Source of the DNA: G051132615 sp051132615
GTDB taxonomy: Bacteria; Pseudomonadota; Gammaproteobacteria; Burkholderiales; Neisseriaceae
DNA length: 64,000 nucleotides
Direction: 5' to 3'
Assembly: GCF_051132615.1 (NCBI RefSeq)
Contig: NZ_CP152375.1
Location: 1-64,000 of the forward strand
This document shows, one piece after another, positions 26,108 to 34,756 of the stretch. A program made the translations under genes and the position numbers. Below the pieces are notes generated by a model. It did not search any database. It had not been told where the DNA came from and worked only from the letters and a program-made list of their open reading frames with translations. Numbering within the stretch: position 1 is the first letter of the stretch; the number at the start of each line of letters is the position of its first letter.

Positions 26108-28087
26108 ATGGCTTCTCAATTGGCAAACGCCATTCGTTTTCTTTCCATGGACGCAGTTCAACAAGCAAACTCTGGTCATCCTGGTGCCCCAATGGGCATG
26201 GCCGAAATGGCAGAAGTTCTTTGGACTCAGTTTTTAAAACATAACCCCAATAATCCAAAATTTGTCAATCGTGATCGTTTTGTCTTATCAAATGGACACG
26301 CCTCCATGTTGTTATACAGCATGCTGCATTTAACTGGTTACAACTTAAGCATAGATGACTTAAAACAATTTAGACAATTACACAGCAAAACACCTGGTCA
26401 TCCAGAATATGGTTACACTGATGGTGTGGAAACCACAACAGGCCCATTAGGGCAAGGATTAGCCAATGCTGTTGGTTTTGCATTAGCCGAACAACTTTTA
26501 GCAAAAGAATTTAACCAAGAACAATATAATATTGTCGATCACCATACTTATGTATTTTTAGGTGATGGTTGCCTAATGGAAGGTATTTCTCATGAAGCAG
26601 CTTCTTTAGCAGGCACATTAGGCCTAGGAAAACTGATTGTTTTATACGACGACAATGGTATTTCTATTGACGGAAAAGTAGACGGTTGGTTTACAGAAAA
26701 CATCCCTGAACGTTTTGAAGCATATGGCTGGCACGTTGTGTCCAATGTTAATGGGCATGATACAAGCGCCATTAGCCAAGCCATTGCTGAGGCGAAAAGC
26801 CAAACAACCAAGCCAACCATTATCTGCTGTAAAACTATTATTGGGCAAGGTTCTGCCAATAAAGCTGGTAGCCACAAAACCCACGGTAGCCCACTAGGCA
26901 ATGATGAAATAGAAGCTTCTCGAGCAGCTTGTGGTTGGTCCTACCCTCCTTTTTCTATTCCAGCAGAGATTTATCAGGCATTTGATGCTAAAGAAGCAGG
27001 AGAAGCATTAGAAGCAAAGTGGAATGAGCAATTTGCGGCTTACCAAACAGCTTATCCTGAAAAAGCGGCTGAATTTTTACGCCGTACACAAAACCAATTA
27101 CCTGAACATTTTGACCAGCACATCGAAGCAGCGCTAACTGCATTTGAAGGAAAAGCAGAAAATATTGCCACCCGAAAAGCCAGTCAAAATGCAATTGAAA
27201 TACTTGCTGAAATTTTACCAGAATTAGTTGGTGGCTCTGCTGATTTAACACCATCTAACTTAACTGACTGGAAAAACGCCGTTTCAGTCACCGCTGGCGA
27301 AGGTGGCAATTACATCCATTATGGCGTACGTGAATTTGCCATGTGTGCCATTGTTAATGGCATGACTGTACATGGCGGTGTACGCCCATTTGGCTCTACC
27401 TTTTTAATGTTTAGTGAATATGCACGTAATGCCTTACGTATGGCAGCGTTAATGAAAACAAATGCCATTTTTGTATTCACACATGATTCAATCGGTGTGG
27501 GTGAAGATGGGCCAACCCATCAACCTATAGAACAAACTGCTACTTTAAGAATGATCCCCAATATGGCAGTATGGCGACCATGTGACACGGTAGAGTCTCT
27601 TGTTTCATGGAGCAGTGCAATAAAAGCAACGGATCATCCAAGCTGCTTACTGTTTAGCCGCCAAAACCTTCCTTTTGTGACCAGAACAAAGGAACAAGTC
27701 AATAACATTCAAAAAGGTGGCTATACCCTAGTTGCAACAAAAGCACCTAAAGCAGTTATTTTAGCAACAGGTTCTGAAATACATCTTGCACTAGAAGCAC
27801 AAAAATTATTAGCTGAAGAAAACATTGATGTGAATGTTGTGTCTATGCCTTCAACCAATCTATTTGATCGCCAAGATAAAAACTATCAACAAAGTGTCTT
27901 ACCTAAAGGCTTGCCTCGTGTTGCTGTTGAGGCTGGTGTGACTGACTTTTGGCGCAAATACGTTGGTTTAGAAGGTATGGTTATTGGGCTGGATCATTTT
28001 GGTGAATCAGCGCCTGCTGACCAGCTGTTTAAAGAATTCGGCTTAACAACGCAAAATATCGTTTCGGCAGTAAAAGCTGTTTTATAA
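26108..28087 (+). CDS. tkt: Transketolase
   Basis: Thiamine-diphosphate enzyme of the pentose phosphate pathway, 659 residues. Motifs: NSGHPGAPMGMAEMAEVLW near the N-terminus, GPLGQGLANAVG, the ThDP/metal motif GDGCLMEGISHEA with the Asn in YDDNGISIDG, and the pyrimidine-domain THDSIGVGEDGPTHQP. Complete, with all three domains. An AAGG ribosome site is seven bases before the ATG. gap follows 76 bases downstream behind a terminator-like hairpin, placing two enzymes of connected sugar-phosphate pathways together. Confidence 0.97.
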   Translation: MASQLANAIRFLSMDAVQQANSGHPGAPMGMAEMAEVLWTQFLKHNPNNPKFVNRDRFVLSNGHASMLLYSMLHLTGYNLSIDDLKQFRQLHSKTPGHPEYGYTDGVETTTGPLGQGLANAVGFALAEQLLAKEFNQEQYNIVDHHTYVFLGDGCLMEGISHEAASLAGTLGLGKLIVLYDDNGISIDGKVDGWFTENIPERFEAYGWHVVSNVNGHDTSAISQAIAEAKSQTTKPTIICCKTIIGQGSANKAGSHKTHGSPLGNDEIEASRAACGWSYPPFSIPAEIYQAFDAKEAGEALEAKWNEQFAAYQTAYPEKAAEFLRRTQNQLPEHFDQHIEAALTAFEGKAENIATRKASQNAIEILAEILPELVGGSADLTPSNLTDWKNAVSVTAGEGGNYIHYGVREFAMCAIVNGMTVHGGVRPFGSTFLMFSEYARNALRMAALMKTNAIFVFTHDSIGVGEDGPTHQPIEQTATLRMIPNMAVWRPCDTVESLVSWSSAIKATDHPSCLLFSRQNLPFVTRTKEQVNNIQKGGYTLVATKAPKAVILATGSEIHLALEAQKLLAEENIDVNVVSMPSTNLFDRQDKNYQQSVLPKGLPRVAVEAGVTDFWRKYVGLEGMVIGLDHFGESAPADQLFKEFGLTTQNIVSAVKAVL

Positions 28088-28097
28088 ACATAATACA

Positions 28098-28121
28098 AAG
28101 GCTATCTAAACAGGTAGCCTT
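28098..28121 (+). terminator. Hairpin between tkt and gap
   Basis: Stem AAGGCTATCT / AGGTAGCCTT with a four-base loop AAAC, eleven bases after the tkt stop, followed by a weak ATTAA tail. Likely terminator or attenuator; the short T-run may allow read-through to gap. Confidence 0.6.
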
Positions 28122-28163
28122 ATTAACTTAACACCATTCATTACTTATAAAGAGGAAATAGTC

Positions 28164-29201
28164 ATGAGTATTAAAGTTGCCATTAATGGATATGGTCGTA
28201 TTGGTCGCCAAGTATTACGCGCCATTTACGAATACAACCTCACCCATCAATTTGATGTGGTTGCCGTTAATGCATCAGGGGATTTAGCCACTAATGCCCA
28301 CCTAACCAAATTTGATACCGTACATGGTCGTTTTAACGCTCAAGTAGAACATGATGAAAAGAATTTAATCATCAATGGTAATAGCATTCCCTTCTTTTCA
28401 ACACGCAACCCAGAAGAGTTGCCTTGGAAAGAGTTAGATGTAGATTTAGTCTTTGAATGCACAGGTGCTTTTACCAGTAAAGAAAAATGTCAGGCACACA
28501 TAAAAGCTGGCGCAAAAAAAGTACTGATTTCAGCCCCAGGGCAAGAAGATGTAGACGCAACCATTGTTTACGGCGTAAACCATCATATTTTAACCCAAGA
28601 GATGACCGTTATTTCCAATGCCTCTTGCACAACCAACTGTCTTGCACCCGTTGTCAAACCTTTGCACGAACAACTTGGTTTAGTAAAAGGATTAATGACC
28701 ACCATTCATGCTTTCACCAATGATCAAGTATTAACTGATGTTCGTCATAAAGACCTGCGTCGTGCTAGAAGTGCTGTTGAAAACCTGATTCCAACCAAAA
28801 CAGGAGCCGCCAAAGCAATTGGTCTGGTTTTACCTGAATTAAATGGTAAATTAGATGGCTTTTCCGTTCGTGTACCTACAATTAATGTCTCTTTAGTTGA
28901 TTTAACATTTGAAGCAGGCAGAAATACTTCTGTAGAAGAGGTCAACCAAATCCTTAAAACTGCATCAGAAGGTGAGTTAAAAGGTGTGTTGGGTTTCAAT
29001 ACCCTACCATTAGTCTCAATGGACTTTAATCATACCACCACTGCTTCTATTTTTGACGCAACCATTACTAAAGTATCAAATGGCAATATGGTTAAAGTTT
29101 TATCATGGTATGACAATGAATGGGGCTTTAGCTGTCAAATGTTGAATACTGCACGTACTTTATTTGGCCTAGAAGTGTTACCCTACCCAGAACAACTGTA
29201 A
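28164..29201 (+). CDS. gap: Glyceraldehyde-3-phosphate dehydrogenase
   Basis: Glycolytic dehydrogenase, 345 residues. The dinucleotide fold is NGYGRIGR (residues 8-15), the catalytic Cys155 is in SNASCTTNCLAP, and HAFTNDQ carries the catalytic His. At the position where NAD-specific enzymes have Asp after VN (usual VND), this protein has Ala37 (VNASGD), a change often linked to acceptance of NADP. It is otherwise complete. AGAGG ribosome site upstream. Downstream of tkt and ended by a strong terminator. Confidence 0.95.
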   Translation: MSIKVAINGYGRIGRQVLRAIYEYNLTHQFDVVAVNASGDLATNAHLTKFDTVHGRFNAQVEHDEKNLIINGNSIPFFSTRNPEELPWKELDVDLVFECTGAFTSKEKCQAHIKAGAKKVLISAPGQEDVDATIVYGVNHHILTQEMTVISNASCTTNCLAPVVKPLHEQLGLVKGLMTTIHAFTNDQVLTDVRHKDLRRARSAVENLIPTKTGAAKAIGLVLPELNGKLDGFSVRVPTINVSLVDLTFEAGRNTSVEEVNQILKTASEGELKGVLGFNTLPLVSMDFNHTTTASIFDATITKVSNGNMVKVLSWYDNEWGFSCQMLNTARTLFGLEVLPYPEQL

Positions 29202-29256
29202 CCAACATTAGATCACTCAAGAAGATATTGGATTTATTTAAATCACCTTCTTAAAT

Positions 29257-29291
29257 AAAAAGACGTTTATTTTAAAAATAAACGTCTTTTA
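29257..29291. terminator. Bidirectional terminator between gap and the immunity gene
   Basis: Inverted repeat AAAAGACGTTTATTT / AAATAAACGTCTTTT around a three-base loop. A-rich on one side and T-rich on the other, so it works for gap (plus) and for the toxin-immunity operon (minus). Confidence 0.8.
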
Positions 29292-29339
29292 TTTTGCTCA
29301 CTTTATTTAATAAATTAAACGCCAAGTAATATTATATTA

Positions 29340-29759
29340 TTATTTATTTTGTTTTAAAAATGCTTCTAAAATCATTTTAATAGGTAAACTAGCATTTTTT
29401 AGTAACGCCTCTACTTTATCTTTGATTTGCTTATTAGAGTTAATCAATTTTTTATACCTTTCACTATTAAAAGAACGTAGAGAATCTATTACATATTCAA
29501 CCACCTTATTATTCTCATTAAGTAAATCTAATAATAAATTAAACCCATTCATCCCATTATCTTCATCTATACAATATACCAATCTGATTTTATAGACATC
29601 GCTTTTATCTTTTAAGTTATAAGCTAATTTTTCCCAGTCTTCATCGGTAAAATTAGCTAACAATTCTTGAGCTTGCATAAAAGCATAATCATACCAAAAA
29701 TCCTCTGACGAATTTTCATCAAGAAAATCAAACAAATAACTATCAAATTTTTCAAACAT
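29340..29759 (-). CDS. Putative immunity protein for the EndoU-like toxin
   Basis: A 139-residue, acidic, mostly helical protein (FDSYLFDFLDENSSEDFWYD at the N-terminus; C-terminal repeats of helices such as KVVEYVIDSLRSF). No family is recognised with certainty; the pattern of short paired helices looks HEAT-like. Evidence for immunity is positional: same strand, 24 bases after the polymorphic toxin, last gene before a terminator, small, acidic and AT-rich. It would be expected to bind and block the toxin tip in the cytoplasm. Unproven. Confidence 0.6.
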   Translation of the reverse strand: MFEKFDSYLFDFLDENSSEDFWYDYAFMQAQELLANFTDEDWEKLAYNLKDKSDVYKIRLVYCIDEDNGMNGFNLLLDLLNENNKVVEYVIDSLRSFNSERYKKLINSNKQIKDKVEALLKNASLPIKMILEAFLKQNK

Positions 29760-29783
29760 ATAAGTGTATTCTTTCTTCTAAGT

Positions 29784-32315
29784 TTATTTAATAGGTTCAA
29801 ATCCCGGTGTTGGTCTTCCTCCCACTGGATAGCCTGCGATTATTTCATTTTCTTTTTTTATAACATCAATTTCCACACCATTTACTTTACCTCTATGGAG
29901 CGTTAGCCCCTCTACAATTCGTTGTCCAATAGGTTCCGAATTACCAACTATATAGATAGAATCAATAATCTCGGCATCAGTCCAACCATCAGGAAATAGT
30001 GTGCTCGATTTAATTCTAGATAAATTACCATCAGAAAATTGTGTAGTAAATTTAATATTTTTTGTACCATCAAAATTAATCTGTGCTTCTTCTACAGCAT
30101 AGTTAGGATGTCTGTTATTTATACTAGACGAATGTCCTCCAACAACATCATTTTTATTAGGATTTTTTCTCTGCCCCCAAAGAATTTTCTTTTCCATTTC
30201 TGGTGTAATTATAGAATTAAGTCCTCTATGTTTCTCAACCTCAATCTTCCCATTCACCCCCTTCTGCAACACCATATCATCAACTTTTGATTCAATAGCA
30301 GATATCTTAAGCTGCGGTTGTTTTGCATATCCACTTTGTGGTGCATACCCCTTTATATTAAAACTCAGCCCACTATCAGCATGCTTGATGTTGCTGATCT
30401 CTCCTACTTTGATCGCATTCTTTGTGATGGCTGTGAGGGTATCATCACCACCTACTTTAAACAGTTTTGTCAGCTGCTTACCACCTTTTATGGGCACAAA
30501 CTCACTTAAGGCTTCTGCTGAACCAAACAACAGTGCTGTACCAGCTAAACCATAAGTATCAATATTGCTTTGTCTGACGGATTCTATACCCTGTTCTAAT
30601 TGTCTTAAATACGGTGCTAATGGCTGACCTATGTTCTTCTGGATGATTTCTTGGGTGCTGGCACTTGGGGTATAGGTATAACGCTCTTGTATGTCTTTTT
30701 GTATGGCTACTGCGCCTTCTGTACCATAAACAGCCGCAGCAGGAATGGAAGTCACACCAGCGGCCATTCTACTGCCCATACCTGTGAGCATATTCAGCCC
30801 TGTTTCAAATGCTGCTTTTTGCTTCAGTATTTTTTGTTCTGTAGCTTGATAAAGTTCTACCCCCCAGTGTTTCACTGGTTCTGGAAGAGGTAGTTTATTT
30901 AGGTTCACACTCCCTAACATCCCTAAAACGACTTCATTATCTTTGGCTTTATAGTGTCTGGAATAGCTAAAGGGGTCTAGCTTTTGTTCTTGACGTAGCT
31001 TTTGATAATAGGGATCTTCACTCATGGATCCTCTGGCCAAATTATTTTGTTCAGTTTGTTTTTGAACGTTTAACTGCTGCTCTTCTTTTTCTCGTCTGGC
31101 CTGTTCTGCTCTAGCCATATCTATTTGTTGATTCATTTTTGCTTCTGTAGCGATACCCTCTCCAGCGACTTTTCGGTACTGCTGCTTTTGTGCTTCTGTG
31201 TATTCATGAGGGTCGTAATGATAGGCCTTATCAGGTCTGATATTGGGAATGACATGACCATCATCTCCCTTAATTAAATGAACCTGTTTTGACGCCAACA
31301 AATAACCGTATGCGGCTTGATGATCTGTTGGGTCAAGTTTTTTGGCTAAACTTTCTCCTGTTTCGCCTCTTTGCGCGATAACGGGAATGCGTTCTTTTTG
31401 AAGATATTCTTCAGCACTTTTACCATCCAATATGGCTTGTGGATCTAGTGTTAATCGATAACCATCATTTAATTCTATTTTAATGTGTTTTGCTGTGATG
31501 TCTAAATGTTCAATAGAAGGTGGGGTGCCTGTATGTTGGTGTACACTTCGAGCAATCGCTTTGGCTAAAGGTGGATAATCCTCTCGAGTAAAACCTGTGA
31601 GCAACTGATTATCTATGCCATGATCTTGGCGTAATAACTGGGTAATCTGATTTTCTCGTTCTTTATATAAAGGGGGACGTTCTGCTTGCAGTTCTTCTTT
31701 AAATTGTTCTAGGTATTGGCTCGGATTAATATGCTGCTGCTCATTACGTGCAGTAACAAAGTATAAATCTTGTTTTTTAGGATCGTAACTTAAAGCCATT
31801 AATTTAGGCGGATCGCCTGCATGCTCATCAAGCTGTTTGACCATCGCTTCTTTTAATAGTGCTTGTTGTTTGGGGCTAAAGTGATCTTTAAGCTGGTTAT
31901 CAACGTTAAATAGGTTCAGTAATTCATCAATCTGCTTTTGTCGCTCTGGGTTAATGGTTTTTTGTTGTCCATCTGGCAATTCTGGCTGATGTTGTGCCAA
32001 TACTTTTTGAATATCGACATGAGCTGGAGTGCCTTTATCCAAAAAAGCTATTAGGCTGCCATTGCTGATGGTGATATTGCCTTCTATCTTTTGCCCTGTA
32101 GGAGAACGAGCGATTTCTATAGCCAATGCTTCGGTAAGCTGTTTTTGTTGTTCGGGATGATAATTTTTAAGAGGGTTATCTTGTTGTAACTTTTGTTGAA
32201 CGTCTTCAGTAGCCTCAGGCAGCTCCTGAGCAATACGTTGCAGCTCTTCTTGTTCACGAAGCTGTCGTTGCTGCTGCAATATCTCTAAGTCTACTTCTAT
32301 TTGGGGACGATCCAT
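29784..32315 (-). CDS. Polymorphic toxin: XVIPCD-like repeats, LysM-like module, C-terminal EndoU-like RNase
   Basis: 843 residues. The N-terminus is Gln/Glu-rich helix, then three repeats of one module at about 45-107, 140-205 and 236-298. Each has a run like YHPEQQKQLTEALA, a short spacer, an I/L-x-x-L strand with an xGxL turn, and a closing D-x-x-x-[VI]-L. This spacing resembles XVIPCD, the VirD4-recruitment domain of antibacterial type IV effectors. Residues 308-372 look LysM-like (GETGESLAKKL ... IPNIRPDKAYHYD). A helical, Ala/Gly-rich middle (500-620) precedes an EndoU-like domain (about 700-834) with GGHSSS, STLFPDGWT and the final AGYPV. No signal peptide. The first catalytic His usual in an HIL motif appears as Lys (KKILWG). 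Its immunity gene follows. Confidence 0.7.
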   Translation of the reverse strand: MDRPQIEVDLEILQQQRQLREQEELQRIAQELPEATEDVQQKLQQDNPLKNYHPEQQKQLTEALAIEIARSPTGQKIEGNITISNGSLIAFLDKGTPAHVDIQKVLAQHQPELPDGQQKTINPERQKQIDELLNLFNVDNQLKDHFSPKQQALLKEAMVKQLDEHAGDPPKLMALSYDPKKQDLYFVTARNEQQHINPSQYLEQFKEELQAERPPLYKERENQITQLLRQDHGIDNQLLTGFTREDYPPLAKAIARSVHQHTGTPPSIEHLDITAKHIKIELNDGYRLTLDPQAILDGKSAEEYLQKERIPVIAQRGETGESLAKKLDPTDHQAAYGYLLASKQVHLIKGDDGHVIPNIRPDKAYHYDPHEYTEAQKQQYRKVAGEGIATEAKMNQQIDMARAEQARREKEEQQLNVQKQTEQNNLARGSMSEDPYYQKLRQEQKLDPFSYSRHYKAKDNEVVLGMLGSVNLNKLPLPEPVKHWGVELYQATEQKILKQKAAFETGLNMLTGMGSRMAAGVTSIPAAAVYGTEGAVAIQKDIQERYTYTPSASTQEIIQKNIGQPLAPYLRQLEQGIESVRQSNIDTYGLAGTALLFGSAEALSEFVPIKGGKQLTKLFKVGGDDTLTAITKNAIKVGEISNIKHADSGLSFNIKGYAPQSGYAKQPQLKISAIESKVDDMVLQKGVNGKIEVEKHRGLNSIITPEMEKKILWGQRKNPNKNDVVGGHSSSINNRHPNYAVEEAQINFDGTKNIKFTTQFSDGNLSRIKSSTLFPDGWTDAEIIDSIYIVGNSEPIGQRIVEGLTLHRGKVNGVEIDVIKKENEIIAGYPVGGRPTPGFEPIK

Positions 32316-32322
32316 TATATCA

Positions 32323-32339
32323 TAATCATTTTATGATTA
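32323..32339. promoter_or_regulatory. Palindrome just upstream of the first toxin
   Basis: Perfect 7-3-7 inverted repeat TAATCAT-TTT-ATGATTA ending eight bases before the toxin ATG, where the ribosome site should be. No AGGAG is present there. It could be an operator or an RNA hairpin limiting translation; inference from position only. Confidence 0.35.
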
Positions 32340-32718
32340 ATTAATAAATACATGCCAATTATATTATATTAAAGAACTGTAAGCAATCAACCTATATTTC
32401 AAATTATTTCAATAAACCATACTATTATCTTTTGATTAAATTAAAATATATTTAGTGTATTTTAAGATAGGTTATCTTGTTGGACATCATTAGTATTAAT
32501 TAATTTCTGGTATAATCTTTTAGATATGGCTTATACATTACCAATTGGGATTTTTAACAATTATGGCAAAAAAGCAGGCAAAATTTGCTCTATTGAATTT
32601 AGGTAAAAAAACAATCATAAACAAATTCATCTAAGCATCAACAAATAAGAAACAAATCATAATGTGATTTTTATTATTTTTTGATTTTAATTAACCTCAT
32701 AAAAACAACAGGTCTACA
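32340..32718. other. AT-rich spacer with an extended -10 promoter
   Basis: About 380 bases without a convincing gene, very AT-rich. An extended -10 (TGGTATAAT, 32508-32516) points right, toward yajR. A 26-codon frame begins at 32526 (ATGGCTTATACATTACC) but has no ribosome site and is probably chance. Low GC suggests this flank came in with the toxin locus. Confidence 0.4.
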
Positions 32719-34110
32719 ATGTCCACACACCATGCCAACATGAATGCAAAGGAGCTTCAAACCAGCATTGCTTTAGCAGCAGTTTATGCTTTAAGAATGC
32801 TCGGTATGTTTTTAATTATCCCTGTTTTTGCTTTGTATGCACCCACACTGGTAGGCGGAGACAATAAAGCTTGGGTAGGTTTTGCTATGGGTGGTGCTTA
32901 TGGCCTCACACAAGCCATACTCCAATTACCTTTGGGTATGGCTTCAGATAAATGGGGTCGAAAAAAAATCATTTACATAGGACTATTAATCTTTGCGTTA
33001 GGCAGTTTTTTGGCCAGTTATGCAGACAATATTTATCTATTAGCCTTTGCCCGTGCAGTACAAGGAGCAGGAGCTGTTTCTGCTGCCATCACAGCTTTAC
33101 TGGCAGACTTAACCCGAGAACAAGTACGTACTCGTGCTATGGCCATGATTGGCATAAGCATAGGCATTACTTTCGCAGCAAGTTTGGTTCTTGGCCCTGT
33201 TTTAGATCATATAATCGGCGTAAAAGGTATTTTTACGTTAACAGGTATACTCAGTTTAGTTGCTATTGTGGCCATTCATTTTTTGGTACCCAATCCACAA
33301 GAATTAAAAATCCACGATGATACCCAAGCCAAAACCAGTTTTTTACCAATCGTATTAAAAGATGCTCAACTTTTACGTTTAAACTTTGGTATTTTTGCCT
33401 TACATACGGCTCAAATGTCTTTATTTATGGTTCTGCCAATTGCCTTGGTTAAATTAGGACTACCCAAAACAGAACACGCCCATTTATATCTACCCATTGT
33501 TATTGCTGGATTCGTGTTTATGATCCCTGCTATTATTTATGGAGAAAAAAAACAAAAGCTCAAACAAGTTTTTGTTTTCTCCATTGCCTTAATGGTCATC
33601 GCCCAACTTTGTCTGGCTTTTAGTCTTGATCATTTTGTTTTGGTGTGTAGCAGCCTTGTGATCTATTTTATAGCCTTCAATATATTAGAGGCCACTTTGC
33701 CCTCACTCATTTCCAAAATTGCCCCGACTCAAGCCAAAGGAACCGCTATGGGGGTATACAATACCGCTCAATCCTTAGGGCTATTTGCTGGAGGTGCTGG
33801 TGGTGGGCTTATTTTTGCTCATTTCAGTTTTTTAGGTATTTTTACTTTTTGTAGCATTTTAATGATTATTTGGCTGATTCTTGCCATAACAGCAGCAAAA
33901 CCACCTGCGGCTAAAAATATCATGTTCAGTTTAAGTAAAATATGGCAAAATCACTCCCAATCATTAACTGCCTTACTAACCCAACAAAGCGGGATTTTAG
34001 AAATTGCTTTTAGTGAAGACAATCAGACCTTATATTTAAAAATTACGCAAGAAGATGCTGACTTAATCACAGATCAGATCGAGCAAATACTTTCAGGAGA
34101 GCCTAAATGA
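32719..34110 (+). CDS. yajR: YajR-like MFS transporter with C-terminal soluble domain
   Basis: Major facilitator transporter, 463 residues. Twelve helices occupy residues 15-395, with the MFS loop motif GMASDKWGRKKIIY and the charged RAVQGAGAVSAAI helix. A further 60 residues (about 400-460, SGILEIAFSEDNQTLYLKI) form a small alpha-beta domain like the YAM domain of E. coli YajR. The substrate is unknown for the family. Its stop overlaps the ssb start (ATGA), so the two genes are coupled. Confidence 0.82.
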   Translation: MSTHHANMNAKELQTSIALAAVYALRMLGMFLIIPVFALYAPTLVGGDNKAWVGFAMGGAYGLTQAILQLPLGMASDKWGRKKIIYIGLLIFALGSFLASYADNIYLLAFARAVQGAGAVSAAITALLADLTREQVRTRAMAMIGISIGITFAASLVLGPVLDHIIGVKGIFTLTGILSLVAIVAIHFLVPNPQELKIHDDTQAKTSFLPIVLKDAQLLRLNFGIFALHTAQMSLFMVLPIALVKLGLPKTEHAHLYLPIVIAGFVFMIPAIIYGEKKQKLKQVFVFSIALMVIAQLCLAFSLDHFVLVCSSLVIYFIAFNILEATLPSLISKIAPTQAKGTAMGVYNTAQSLGLFAGGAGGGLIFAHFSFLGIFTFCSILMIIWLILAITAAKPPAAKNIMFSLSKIWQNHSQSLTALLTQQSGILEIAFSEDNQTLYLKITQEDADLITDQIEQILSGEPK

Positions 34111-34589
34111 GCGTCAATAAAGTCATTTTACTAGGAAACCTTGGCCGCGACCCAGAGGTGCGCTATATGCCAAATGGAGAAGCTGTTGCCAACTTCTCCA
34201 TTGCCACCAGTGAAAACTGGAAAGATAAAAACGGGGAACGTGTTACCAGAACAGAATGGCATAATATTGTTCTTTATCGTCGTCTTGCTGAAATTGCGGG
34301 CCAATACCTAAAAAAAGGCAGCTCTATTTATATTGAGGGCAGAATCCAATCACGTAAATACCAAGGTAAAGACGGTATTGAACGCACGGCTTACGAAATT
34401 GTTGGCAACGAAATGAAAATGGTTGGGGGCAGAAACGACAGCGGCAGTGCACCAATGATGGACAATGATTATGCGCCTGCTCAACAACAAGCAGCCCAAC
34501 CTGCCTCACCTCCTCCTGCACCAAGAAAAATGGAACCTAAACCTGCTGCGCCTGTAGTGGACGATTTTGATGACGATATTCCATTTTAA
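34107..34589 (+). CDS. ssb: Single-stranded DNA-binding protein
   Basis: Essential ssDNA-binding protein. The OB-fold is residues 1-112 (MSVNKVILLGNLGRDPE, WHNIVLYRRLAEI, GSSIYIEGR). It is followed by a Pro/Ala/Gln-rich linker and the acidic tip DDFDDDIPF that contacts partner proteins. Length 160 is typical. Translationally coupled to the MFS gene upstream and followed by a strong terminator. Confidence 0.97.
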   Translation: MSVNKVILLGNLGRDPEVRYMPNGEAVANFSIATSENWKDKNGERVTRTEWHNIVLYRRLAEIAGQYLKKGSSIYIEGRIQSRKYQGKDGIERTAYEIVGNEMKMVGGRNDSGSAPMMDNDYAPAQQQAAQPASPPPAPRKMEPKPAAPVVDDFDDDIPF

Positions 34590-34605
34590 TACACAAAAAC
34601 AACAG

Positions 34606-34639
34606 AAAAAAAAGCCTGTATCATAACAGGCTTTTTTTT
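34606..34639 (+). terminator. Terminator after ssb
   Basis: Stem AAAAAAGCCTGT / ACAGGCTTTTTT with a six-base loop and eight T's, starting 17 bases after the ssb stop. Confidence 0.85.
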
Positions 34640-34756
34640 CGCTTTCCCCCTTAAACTAAGACTAAATCTTTAGATCACCTAAATTTAATTGTCTAAGCCA
34701 TTTTTATTTGCTAACATCATTGAACGATATATTATTTTAAGAACGAAAACATATAA

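Noticed and set aside
29795..29815. tRNA T-arm-like GGTTCAAATCC near the end of the first toxin
   Set aside because: It is in-frame coding sequence (PGFEP), and no acceptor stem, anticodon arm or attachment-site repeat surrounds it.
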